A stretch of 64,000 nucleotides of DNA from Grammothele lineata (Eukaryota; Basidiomycota; Agaricomycetes; Polyporales; Polyporaceae), in NCBI GenBank assembly GCA_002150815.3, contig NDFF03000075.1, forward strand, positions 1-64,000, written 5' to 3'. Made by a program: the position numbers and the translations under genes. Shown here piece by piece: positions 10,985 to 21,189 of the stretch (the stretch's first letter is position 1; each line of letters starts with the position of its first letter). Under the pieces are notes generated by a model. The model was given only the letters and a program-made list of their open reading frames with translations, was not told where the DNA came from and ran no database searches.

Positions 10985-11165
10985 GTAAGTGTTCAAACCT
11001 CCATCACATTTGCTCCAATCTCGCCCTTCGTATGATGCATCTTCTATATATTTGCTACTTCAGAGGGCTTACGCCCAATGAGACTACATTTTCCACCAAG
11101 ATCTCTGACACAATTACTTTCCTGCCTCCTCTGCTGAGGTACCCTGCTAATCAATTTTTGAATAG
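10985..11165 (+). other. Probable intron hosting the second U24 snoRNA
   Basis: The second U24 copy is flanked by a consensus donor GTAAGT at 10985, a branch-like GCTAAT shortly before the acceptor, and an acceptor ending ATAG at 11165. That defines a 181-nt intron; the RACK1 host intron is 185 nt. Another donor (GTGAGT) follows at about 11221, so a short exon of about 55 nt may lie between. The host transcript is not identified. It could be non-coding, or it could be the 5' leader of the nucleoside hydrolase that starts about 350 bp downstream on the same strand. Confidence 0.55.
11029..11112 (+). ncRNA. U24: Second U24-like C/D box snoRNA, opposite strand
   Basis: The plus strand shows the same element order as the RACK1-intron snoRNA: C box ATGATGC (11032-11038), antisense ATATTTGCTACT, C'-like ATGAGAC, antisense CCACCAAGATCT, and D box CTGA (11105-11108). 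The boxes and both rRNA antisense elements are essentially unchanged between copies, while the linkers differ. That pattern suggests selection on the guide functions rather than a dead copy. Box-to-box spacing is almost the same as in the first copy. Ends are estimated. Confidence 0.85.
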
Positions 11166-11518
11166 AGTCCATCATGTTCGCCTCTTCCGGGCTGCGTAAT
11201 GTTCGTTCAATCGTGTGGATGTGAGTATCTTCGAATGGGTTTGGTAAGTGTGACATGTCAGTGTAGTCTATTGGTGTACTACGTATGGACTGTAATACAT
11301 GTCTCCTCCCTGGCCTTCTTGGCAAAATACCTCAACCACAACAGCGACGATCTCACGCGATAGTTCCGGTTCCACGGTTGTCTAGTCATCCCCATTATCA
11401 CGTGTGGTGGAAGGTGGCGTCATCGCGATAAGCCTCCGTATCCGAAGACTGAAGCAGTACTGAAGCTGAGATTCGTGCACGCACCTGAACCGTGACCTCA
11501 TTGTGCGGTCCGCGTGAG
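11166..11518. other. Leader region upstream of the nucleoside hydrolase
   Basis: This stretch may hold one or more non-coding exons joined to the U24-bearing intron: a donor-like GTGAGT at about 11221 is followed later by acceptor-like CAACAG. No protein-coding gene was recognised here. Confidence 0.3.
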
Positions 11519-13561
11519 ATGTCCAGAACCCCAGTCATTAGTGAGGTTTTCGTGAATGGAGCTGCGCTCGTTGTTTGCTTACATCGTCGCGCCAGTTGAC
11601 ACAGATCCTGGAGTAGACGATGTCTTAGCGATGTAGGCCGGTGTTCAGTCCCATTTCCTGATAATGACTCACATGCACACGTCAGTCTTTTGGCGCTAGC
11701 TAGTCCTGAGTTAGAGGTTCTCGCTATTATCATATCCTTTGGTAAGTCTTTTTCAGTAACTGTATGATCACAACTGGCTGACGGACTATACAGGGAACAC
11801 CGATGCGGAATCGTCGTAGTAAGCTAGCTCGTCACTGACTCAACTCGAGCAAATCAAGACTAAACGTACTTTCATGCAGTACTAACATATTGAAGCTGTA
11901 TCAAGCCTTAGCGCGACACTTTGATAAATTACCCCTTCATGCATCTCGATTCCCTAATTTTGCGCCGAGTAGGAAGACTATCCTTGTCACGGGAGAAGAT
12001 CATCCCCTCGCGGGAGAGCTTCACAGTGCTCAGTACTTCCATGGAAGGTGTGTACCTTTAGGTTGCTGCTCAGCTGACATTTACGAGAGATGTAGAGACG
12101 GATTGGCCGATATATCCGGACGGCATCCCGATCTTGACGTTGCAGATAGGAGACCTCAGGATCATCCCCAACTCCAGATCGTCAACAGACCTGGCGTGGA
12201 AGTTGCGCTGGATTTGATTAAATCCGAGCCCGCGCGGAGTATAACTTATGTTGCATTGGGGCCGCTCACCAACCTTGCCAAAGCGATGCGTGCCGACCGT
12301 GAAATGATGATGGAGCGCATAGGACGTATCGTTTGTATGGGTGGTGCACTGGATGTTCCAGGCAACACGAGTCCTGTCGCAGAATGTCAGCAGTTTTGGC
12401 ATATGGTGTTCGGGTTCGGGCAACTGACGCTAATTTTACCCAGTCAACTTTTTTGCGGACCCATACGCCGTACACGAATTGCTATGTTCTTCAGAGCCGA
12501 ATACAGGCTTGCCCCTCGACCGCTTCGTTCTACTCCCGCTCGATATCACAACTCCACACGAGCTTTCGTTCCCACTCTACGCCCGATGCGTCGATAACAC
12601 CTTCACCACCTCCGCCGCGCCTTCGCGGCCCGAGGACAAGGCTCCCCTGGTGCACTTCACGAGCGCGTTCCTCGAGCGCACTCGAGAGGTCATGTGCGAG
12701 TTCGGTAAGGACGCGCTGGAGCTTCATGACATCGTGGCGGTCTGGTGCGCCCTCGCGAGCCCCCCGACACCTTGTTCTGTACAAGAACAGGACAGGCCAC
12801 CTAACTCGGGTCTACCACATCTGCGAGAAGGATGGAAGGTGATAAAGCGCAAGTTTGCGGTTGAGCGGTAAGCGCTTCAATACGCACTGGCACAGAGACA
12901 TATTCTGACTGCCCTTCTCTTCTTTCGTCCTTTCTCATTCTGACACTACTATTATCTCCGAACACATGTTCCCCCCGAAACGCTTCCTCAACCACCTCCA
13001 CATGGCTATCTTCCCTCGTCGATGTCACCGCCGCCCCCTTCTCCCCTTCCCCCTTGCCGGGGTTCCACACGGCCAACTCTACCGATCCATTCGCCCGACG
13101 ACACTCACTGCGCCACGCCGCCCGAACGTCCTCGAACTCGCCTAACCCAAATTCACCCTCCCCCGGATTCTTCTTCTCGAATCTTTTCTCACGCGCCACG
13201 CCTCTGACCCGTTCTCCCCTTCCTCATACCGCACAGTACGGGGGAACTCACACGGGGAATGCTCGTTGTCGACAGGCGCGACGACCCGGGCGCGTATGCC
13301 CCAGGAGCAAACCGCGCCGAGGTCCAGGCCGCGCTCGAGCGACAGCACTTCCCGCACGCGGGCGCACCGTTCGAGTCGACCGCGCTCCCCGCCCGCGTCG
13401 AGGTCGAGGGTCCTCCCCTTGTTGCCTCCTCGTCCACGACTGGGCAGGACGGCGGGAACGGAGAGGGCGTGCCGTGCGTAGTGGCGACCCCGGGCCCCGA
13501 TGCGCTCGTGCGGCTGCTCCTCGAACGTGTCTGGGGCGTCTCCGTGGACGAACGGGTTTGA
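11519..13561 (+). CDS. Inosine-uridine preferring nucleoside hydrolase
   Basis: Eight exons (11519-11540, 11596-11632, 11686-11741, 11794-11815, 11880-12047, 12096-12385, 12444-12867, 13237-13561) give 447 residues. The N-terminus PVIIDTDPGVDDVLA carries the calcium-binding aspartates of the family. Further family blocks are LEVLAIIISFGNTD, ILKLYQALARHF, ITYVALGPLTNLA, MGGALDVPGNTSPVAEFNF, and LHDIVAVWCAL with the C-terminal active-site His-Asp. The enzyme splits ribonucleosides into base and ribose for salvage. The first four coding exons are only 22-56 nt, and the joins exactly restore the conserved N-terminus. The last intron is long (369 nt) and open in one frame through most of its length, so part of it may be coding. 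Yeast Urh1 is the nearest named relative I can suggest. Confidence 0.88.
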
Positions 13562-14345
13562 CGGGCAGTAGAAGCAGGGTTTGGCGTGCTGCTAGTAGTC
13601 GCAGTCCGTAGATCTCGTGCCGCCGCCCCGGCCGCCGGTGCTGATGATCGGGCCCGCCGAGGAAGCAATAATTAACATGCGCCGTGTCGTACAGTCTACC
13701 CTCAACACATAGCACGTTAGGTTAGATGCGGACCTAGAAGGCGCAGAGTCAGAGTCTGATAAGTGTGGCAGCATTCCACCGACGACATCGGAGGTACAGC
13801 TCGCGGGCCTAGGTTAGCGGCAGGGCGCAGAGTTTGTGCTTCTCTGGGCGGTTAGGGTTTGACTTGGTGGAGGAGTGCGAGTGAATTCGAGAAGGACGGC
13901 GCACGGTGCCGCGGTGTGCGGCGCGCAGGCACCGGGGGCTGCGGCTGTCCGGCAGAACCTTGGAGTTTTGACTTGCGCCCGTGCGAGCGGATATCGCAGA
14001 CCGTGTCGTATTCAATTTCGGCGCTATGTTTGGTAAATGTGCTGCGTCACCGACGTCGTTGTGGGCCGCTGAGAGATCTAGAGGAGTCAACGGCCCCATC
14101 GACAGACCGCAGAGTTCTGCGCAATATCGCTGCTACTCTGATACATTCCAGTGCAGCCCTGAACGTGGTTCCTCGGCGCGCTTAGTCTCGATTTAGAGCG
14201 TTTGGACGTGAGAGTCGTTGATTGAGAATACATGTCTAGTAATACATCGTGCATGGCGGGAACGGCAGCCCGCTCGGAAATGAAACAGCGGCGTACACCT
14301 GTACGCCCCGCTCCTCGTTTAACGCGACGAGCACGGAGGCCGCCC
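13562..14345. other. Convergent intergenic region, no gene seen
   Basis: About 780 bp lie between the stop codons of the nucleoside hydrolase (plus) and the sugar permease (minus). I see no supported gene or repeat; the 3' UTRs of both neighbours should lie here. Confidence 0.5.
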
Positions 14346-16556
14346 TTATACGGCCTCCACAAACTCGTCGCTTCCCTTCTTGTCCATGTCGGAGAGAGAT
14401 GACTCCTTGACGGGGCTCGCACTCTCGTCCTCGAGGTGTGCGCGGTTCTCCTCAATCTCGTCGATGGCGTTTAGGTGGAAGCCGGTCTTGCGCGCCTGGT
14501 CGACAACCATGCCGCTGCGAGTAACACCGGAGCGTCAGCACGCCGCATTCAAGATTGCAGAACCATTTCAAAACCACAATGGAATCAACGTACATAGCAT
14601 ACATAGCCATAATGGTATAGCCGGCGAAGGGCACAACGTACGAACGCGCCGAAGAGACGTTGTCTGCGACAGCGCCCGAGATGGGAGGGAACCAAGCACC
14701 CCCTCCAACACCCTAGAAAGATAAAGAGAACAAGGCAAGACGTCAGTCATCGCGTAACATACCGCAGCACATCCGGCGCCATCGGGGGACGGACGCACCA
14801 TGACGATCAGGCCGGACCCGCGCTTTGTGTGTCTGCCCAGGTTCTTCGTGCCGAGGGTGAAGATGACCTAAAGATCATGCGCGATCAGAGTCAGTTTAGA
14901 CGTTCGGCAAGATAGATAACGAGCGGCGAGAGACGTACTGGGTAGCAGATGGACTCGAAGAAGAAGAGGGAGAAGAGGCAGCCAACGCCAGACTTCCCAG
15001 GACCGAAGGCGACGCCGAGAGAGAAGGCCATGCAGGCGATGGAGTACAGACTGAGCATAAACGCCGGGTCTATCCATCTCAACAGAACGACTCCAACGAA
15101 GCTGGCGTTTAGAACATCAGCACAACAGGTCGGATTCTGGAGTCAAACAACTTACCGGCCGACAGTGAAGGTGATCTGGCAGTACGAGAACAGCTGGCTT
15201 GCGAACGGCTTGTCGATGCCGACACCTTGCTCCGTGAGGAAGTTGACGGCGAGCGCCGCAACGGCGACTTGGGCGCCGACGTAGGTCGTTTGTGCGACCC
15301 AGCCGAAGATACAGTGGTACTGCTTGTGGAACGGCTCCTCGTCAACCTTCAAGCCCGCCGCGTGCATCTCCGCCGCCAAAGCATCCTGGGTGATCTCAGG
15401 TAGTGTGCAGAAGCTAGACGCCACCGCCAATCAACACTATTTTCACAGGCGCCAAATAGAGAGAGAGCTGCACGCACTAGAAGAGGATGTTGAGCACAAG
15501 CCCGAGCCCTGCCACCGCGAGGTAGACCCTGTGGCGTAACATGTTAGACGCCTCGTGAACGGGGGCTGAGGCATACAATGACGTCACCATTGAACAGTGT
15601 CGAGTGACGTCGCATTCTTGCCCTGGAAGAACCATCTCGAGGCGATCATGGGCCCCGCGAAGGATGCGACGCCCTGGAACCCCTGGCTAAAGTTGAGACG
15701 GGCTGCCGCGTACTTGGGACTACCCAAGACAGAGATATACGAGTTGGCGGCAACCTCAAGACACGAGAGGCCGCAGCCTGGTATAGCCCACTTGAGTCCC
15801 CCGTAATGCTGTGTCAACCGTGTAGCCACTCACCGATCACAAACGTGCAACCGACGAAACCGCCATACTTTGCGAATTTTGCAGAGGGCCAGAAGAAGAT
15901 GGCGCCTGACGAAGTCAGACCATGTGAGCGATCGACGGATTGCCGTCGCCGTAGTGGGAGAGGCGGCTCACCGAGAGAATAGAGCGTGAGACCCATGTGG
16001 ATGCCTTTCTATTCGTCGGCTATTGTTAAGACAGGTTCTGACAGCGGATGAAAGTGAGGTGCAAACCTTGTAGCCGTACTTGTCCATCTATCGCGCAGCG
16101 ATCAGAGATATGAGCGGCATTGTCGAGAGAGTACAAAGGCATTCACTCACGAACACACTGGCGATTGGGGCATATACAAGATATGCTCCCTAGGTAGAGC
16201 TCGCATGAACGGGGGGAAGTTTCGAGCTACGCTGGTTGCACACTCACGAAATACGCCAGCTGGAGGAGTGTGCTCTGTGTCTTGTTGATCCCGAACACTG
16301 TTTGAAAGTGCGAGTTGAGGACATCAAGCAGCTGCGATGGTCGTTTGAGGATGATTCGCGTGAACGAGAGAGGAGATATACGTACACCGTAGGCAAAACC
16401 CCACGTGAAGAACAAGGACGTCACCAAGGCAAAGGCAAAGACCCACTGCCTGAAGGTAAGTTGGGAAGCTGTTGGGCACGTTCAGGAGCATATGGAGGCC
16501 AAACAAAGTGGGGAACTCACCAGTGATACCTGCAGGGGGAGGGGCGCCACCAGCCA
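14346..16556 (-). CDS. FHS-family MFS sugar permease (fucose / glucose-galactose type)
   Basis: Fourteen short exons join in phase. Exon 1 is 16520-16556, exon 2 is 16386-16468, exon 3 is 16248-16331, exon 4 is 16151-16189, exon 5 is only 16067-16087, and the stop is at 14346. Family blocks include LVTSLFFTWGFAYG, LLDVLNSHFQTVFGI, KYGGFVGCTFVIGCGLSC, LEVAANSYISVLGSP, RLNFSQGFQGVASFAGP, GVGGGAWFPPISGAVAD and the final transmembrane segment before GMVVDQARK. These fit the FHS (L-fucose:H+ symporter / glucose-galactose) branch of the major facilitator superfamily, with twelve membrane helices and cytoplasmic ends. The acidic C-terminal tail is soluble. The substrate cannot be read from sequence alone; a plasma-membrane hexose or fucose symporter is the expected role. 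Start selection rests on a single ATG that splices in phase to the GSQLTFRQWVFA block. Confidence 0.88.
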
Positions 16557-17230
16557 TTGCGACGATATGGGAGCGAGACGGCGAGAGCAGCGGACGAGAT
16601 GCAAACTCTGCGCTGAAGAGGGCATTTCTGCTCGGGTCGTGGTATTTAATGGTGGCCTGAGAGTGGGGCCCCGCGCACCTGCGCAATGATGGGCAAGTCG
16701 ATCACGCGGGGTAGGAAAATGAGTTCGCGGTCCGGGGTATCAGCACATCCTGCCGTTGCCCCGCACAAGCGGCGCCCGCAACCGTGCTCCTAAAAGATCT
16801 TACCGGATGTCCTCGCTGCTCATCGATGCAAATGCTACGTCTGTGGCGGTAACTTGATCACCATGGACCCACTGGCGATGCAGCGGGGTGGCGTTCCAGA
16901 GCGTGCTCGCGCCGGCAGAGGCTCTGCCAACGCTCAGGCTGAATTCTTGCGCAGGGCGACCTCGGCGACGCCTCCGGGCAGATAGGACCGGGGCAGGGCC
17001 CGGAGGACGGCACCTGAGGCAGATGGGGCCGGGCGCTGGGCAGAAACGTCAGAGAGGACGAGCGAGGCGAACAACTGTTCCTACCTAAACCGGAGGCGCG
17101 GATGAACGCATGACCGTCTGCGTGACCGACGCCACCACCCTCGCCGGCCACAACCTATTTGCCGCTCGTCTCTCTTTTCCCCGTAACTCGCAATACCTCC
17201 TCCTCTCGCGTCGGCTCCCCAGGCTCTACC
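16557..17230. promoter_or_regulatory. Divergent intergenic region between the permease and the DUF6924-like gene
   Basis: The 674 bp separate two divergent start codons. No TATA box or repeat stands out, and chance ORFs here show no recognisable content. Confidence 0.3.
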
Positions 17231-18683
17231 ATGGACCCTTCTCAAACACTTTCTACCGCTGGCCTCTTAGCTCCGTTCCTTGCGGTCAGCGGCCACGATA
17301 TCCATCGTTCAAGCGGTCACCTGAGCTGATCTCTGCTCGCATACCTCAGGAACACTACGGTCCCATCAAGGCAACACACCCGGGCGAGGGCCGGCGCAAG
17401 TGGAGGCTGAGGGTCGCAGAAGCATTCTGGAGTCTCCCAGCTGAGCAGAAGAACGCGTATCTCGCTTCGGTGCGTCCTTATTCATCCTCTGTGTGCGCCG
17501 CGAGAAGCTGCACCGCTCACGGCTCCCTAATGTCGATTGCCCAATGAAAATTGGAATTCTACATAGATCAGTCAAAATCCTCTTTCCCCGGATGGTGGAG
17601 AAGCCACCGACTTTAATACTGACGACGACCCACTTGATGACGAGTCAGATGACGCACCCGGTCTCGGTGTCCTCCTTCGCACCGACTTTTCCAATGAAGA
17701 CGCCTGGCAACTCTTCTTCGCGCGTCTGCAAGAAGCCGAGGCTGAGTTCGTGGCGGAACCCGTCGACGAGAGCATGGTGGACGCGAGCGCGCCTGCGGGA
17801 TCCAGCATAGCGCCGGCAAGCTCATCTTCAATTGATGCAACGGGCGATACCGTCATGGCCGAGGACGACGAGGACGAAGATGATGAGGACGGCGCTGTTG
17901 ACGTGAACGGCACCGGCGCTCGGATTTTCCATGTCGTCAACCCGCCGCCCGAAGCAGATGCGCGCGCCACGCTCGCGGGGCTATCGAATCTCGCTGCGTT
18001 GCGGCTGCTTAACGATGTGGACGTTCGCCGCGCGCCCGCGCCACCAGCAGGCACGAAGCGTATACGCCCGCCCAACCGCCTCGTGGATCATGACGGATGG
18101 CAAGAAGCGTATATGGGCAAGACGCTGTGGATCTACGACGCTCAGTCGAACCAAGACCAATGCGTGCGGCTCGTAAGCCAGGTCGGGGCATCCATGTACG
18201 GAACGGCAACGTGAGTCAATCGTTCTAGGTGCTTTCTCCCTCCCCTTTCCCGCCATTCCTCCCTTTTTCTCCTTCCGCGCGCCCTTGCGCTCTATCCCGC
18301 AGGTTCCCTTTGTACCCTCGGGACACCGCGGTTCGGCGCCACACGCGACCGTCTTATCCATCCCCTCCCTTCCCCGGTACCGGCATTCTGATTCGTCATG
18401 CACCTCTCTTCTCCCGCTTCTATCCCCGGATCGGGTTCCTGCCCTATGGCCATAACCGGCGACTGGGATCTGAACGCGTCTATGTACGACTACCGACCGG
18501 GATACGCGGACGCGAACATGCCCATGCAGAGGGGACAGTTGGCGCGCGCGCGTCAGCCACATCTGCGAACTGCAGGTGAATTTGGCGGCGGGCGCGATGA
18601 CCATCGACTTCGGGGGGCTCGACAGATGGGATTACTCGGAGCGCGCGCGGAACCTCGAAGAGGCCGTCCGGCCGGTGACCTAG
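17231..18683 (+). CDS. DUF6924-like protein of unknown function
   Basis: Four exons (17231-17284, 17350-17469, 17567-18210, 18530-18683) give 323 residues. The central block GVLLRTDFSNEDAWQLFFAR resembles the start of the DUF6924 family (LLRTDFSDxxAW), whose function is unknown; this link is from memory. A strongly acidic stretch (EDDEDEDDEDGAVD, around residue 145) follows. The C-terminal part reads GKTLWIYDAQSNQDQCVRLV, then VSHICELQVNLAAGAMTIDF and LDRWDYSERARN. There is no signal peptide or membrane helix, so the protein is probably cytosolic or nuclear. The last intron is 319 nt, long for this genome. Exon 1 could end at one of two nearby donors; I chose the one at 17284 because only it keeps the frame. 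Confidence 0.7.
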
Positions 18684-19988
18684 TAGCTCCGTGCCCCGCG
18701 CGTAGGGGTGGTAGGTGATACGTAGCTGTTTGCAGATGGGGATATTGAATTCGGGCGGGGCGTGCTTCTACCCGAGCTCGAATTTGGCCGAGGGTCAAGA
18801 TCTGTGCGTCCTTGTCGGACGTGCGATTAATGCTGGGTATGTAAAACAAGAGGTTCTATATACGTCTATTCCTTCTCCTTACGAGGACAGAACTACATGC
18901 TCGTACGGCCCACTTCAACACCGCCGTCACGACGGACCTCGCCAGCTGCCAATCGACCGTCAGTTTGTGGCATTTGACTGTCAGCCTCTGACGACCTCGT
19001 CCACATTTAGCTTCTAGATATGTCCACCATGAGGCTCGAGCGGCGAGGGATGCCCTCGGGTGTTCCCCTAGCACTAAGTAATGCCAAAGCCTGATTTCAA
19101 TGATTGTTCATCACGAACTGACGAGGCGTCTGGCCATCCGTCCGTCCACTGAATTCCATGTCGCACGAGCGGCGCCCCAAGCTTCGTCCGACCGCAGATG
19201 TTTGCGCAGAACTACTGATATGACGTTGCGGGAAGGGCCAAGGGCTTCTGAATTTGACATACCCGATCGCGCTCGTGTGAAATGTAAAGCCCACAGAGCG
19301 GAAACTTACCTGCTACGGGACCTGCGTGCGCGGTGAGCCTTTCTTTAGGGAGATAATCCTGTCGTTCCGTCCGATGATTCCTACACTAGTAACATACGGG
19401 GAAAGAGCACAAATCCGGGCGAGCATGCATACAACAGCCAGAATTAGGCGATACACCGTCCGAGTCGTAGCTGGCGCGAAAGGGGATATGCAATAATGTA
19501 CTTAGGCACAGATGGTATGTAAGTATGTATAGCACACATCATGAGATCGAACAGAGCGTGACAAAGCATGGCATATATGTCGAGAGCAGGTCAGCGGTGG
19601 CGGTACTACGCGCCGACGAAAAAGGTCATATGAAGGCCTTGGGTGAGGCGTCGCGGTGCCGGCGGGGGAAGGGCGCCCGCGCGCAGAAGGGGTTCGGCGC
19701 ATCCCCAAGCTATGTACGTATGTCAGCCAGACGGGACCGCCGCGTGGCCCGCAGGACGCGGTCGCAGCACGCCCCAACACCGACACATCACGCCGCGCGG
19801 GCGCGGGCGCGTGTCCGCGGGCGAGTGCGTAGTCGCGACCGGACACATGTACAAGCGGCTCGCAATCGGTCGGCCAGCTGCTGCAGGCGAGTCATACTCT
19901 GACTGAGCGCAGCGGCCGAGCGCGGACGCGTCGCGCCTCCGTGTGGGCCGTGATGCTGGCGCAGACGCGGAGACGGAGACGGAGACGG
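18684..19988. other. Convergent intergenic region, no gene seen
   Basis: The 1.3 kb separate two convergent genes. Several frames are open by chance because of high GC, but none shows a domain, signal peptide or sensible splice pattern. A (GAGACG)n stretch of about 19 bp directly abuts the bZIP stop codon (19970-19988). Confidence 0.45.
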
Positions 19989-21189
19989 TCATCGCGCGCC
20001 CGCGTACGCAGTCGGATGCGGATGCGGATGGAGATGCGGATGAGGATGGGGGTGCGCGCTGTGCGGCGGGCTGGCGCTTCCGCGCGAGTGCGGGTGCTGA
20101 GGCCCGCCCCCACCGCCGACATTGCTCCCGTCCTCCGCACCGGAGCCTGCACGAGACGAGGACGAGGTGGTGGAGCGCACGTCGGAAGTGCGCTGCGCGT
20201 ACCGATCGTGTGCGTGTGCGTGCGAATGGGAGCGGAGGGGCGGCTCGTCTTCGTCCATGAGCTCATCGTCGTCTTCGTCCTCAGACATGCCATCCTCGAC
20301 GAGCGAACGACAATCGACGTACCCGCCGCAACAGTCGGGGTCGCGCGGATCTGTCGCGTACCGCGGAGGCGCGGGACGTGCGTGCACCGGGTCCGGGCTC
20401 CTACTCGAGCTCGAACGCGCGGCGGACGCAGACGTCGACGTCGACGCGGTAGAAGCGGGTGGCGGCGGGTGAGAGGATGATATAGGGGGCAGAGATGGGT
20501 GAGAGGACGACGAGGACTGTGGGGCGGGGCCCATGACGGTGGGCGGGAGGGAGCGGTGCGGGTATACGCTCGGGAGGGGCTCGCGGAAGTCGGCAGACGG
20601 GCGACGGCTGCCCGGGGCTTGAGACAACGGTGAGAGAGCGAGCGGGGGGAGCTCAATGCGCGGCGAGACGGAGGACAGTTTCCCGCCGTGCGCGAGTGCG
20701 AGCGCGGGCGGCGCTCCGGGAGAGGGCGTGTATGTTGGGGTCGCGAGCGTGATAGGGGTGCGGTTCATGTGCGGGGCGGGCCCGCTCGAGCTCGCTCCAG
20801 GGTAGAATGCGAGTTGCTGGAAGCGAGTGATGGATGCTGCAGCGACGGTAAGGTGGTGCATGAGGTCCGAAGATGCTGCAGCCTGTTACGGGAAGCGGGG
20901 CGGGGAAGAGCGGCGTCAGTGAATGCGGAACTGGACCCGAAGCCGGGAAGCGCGGCGGTAGACGTACCACTTCGGGGCCGTAGGCGGGGGAGTGCGAGGG
21001 AGCGGCGGCGGCGAGCTTAGCTTGGAGTGCTTCGACCTCCTTGCGGAGGACGACGTTCTCATCTTCAGCTTTCTTGACGCGGACTTCGAGGTCGGCGAGG
21101 TATTGGGCTTTTCGCGCTCGGTAGTCGCGCTGTTGGAGGAGGGCGCGCGAGGGGGGTATGGTCATGTCCTTTCGACGGCCGCGGGTCAT
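19989..21189 (-). CDS. bZIP transcription factor with a His-Pro repeat tail
   Basis: Two exons (20968-21189, 19989-20882) give 371 residues. The N-terminus MTRGRRKDMTIPPSRALLQQ leads into RDYRARKAQYLADLE and a heptad series of hydrophobic residues (LADLEVRVKKAEDENVVL, continuing RKEVEALQAKL). This is a basic region plus leucine zipper. The basic region has QQRDYRARK where canonical bZIPs have N-x-x-A-A-x-x-S/C-R, so DNA specificity may be unusual. A helical patch follows across the intron (SSDLMHHLTVAAASITRFQQ). The rest is Pro/Ser-rich and low complexity, with an acidic run (SEDEDDDELMDEDE) and a tail rich in His-Pro dipeptides before TAYAGAR. An in-frame ATG 48 nt upstream (21237) would add 16 residues. 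A large gene-free block lies upstream. Confidence 0.8.

Noticed and set aside
12801..13199. 132-codon antisense frame over the nucleoside hydrolase intron
   Set aside because: It overlaps real exon sequence of the sense gene and has no recognisable domain.
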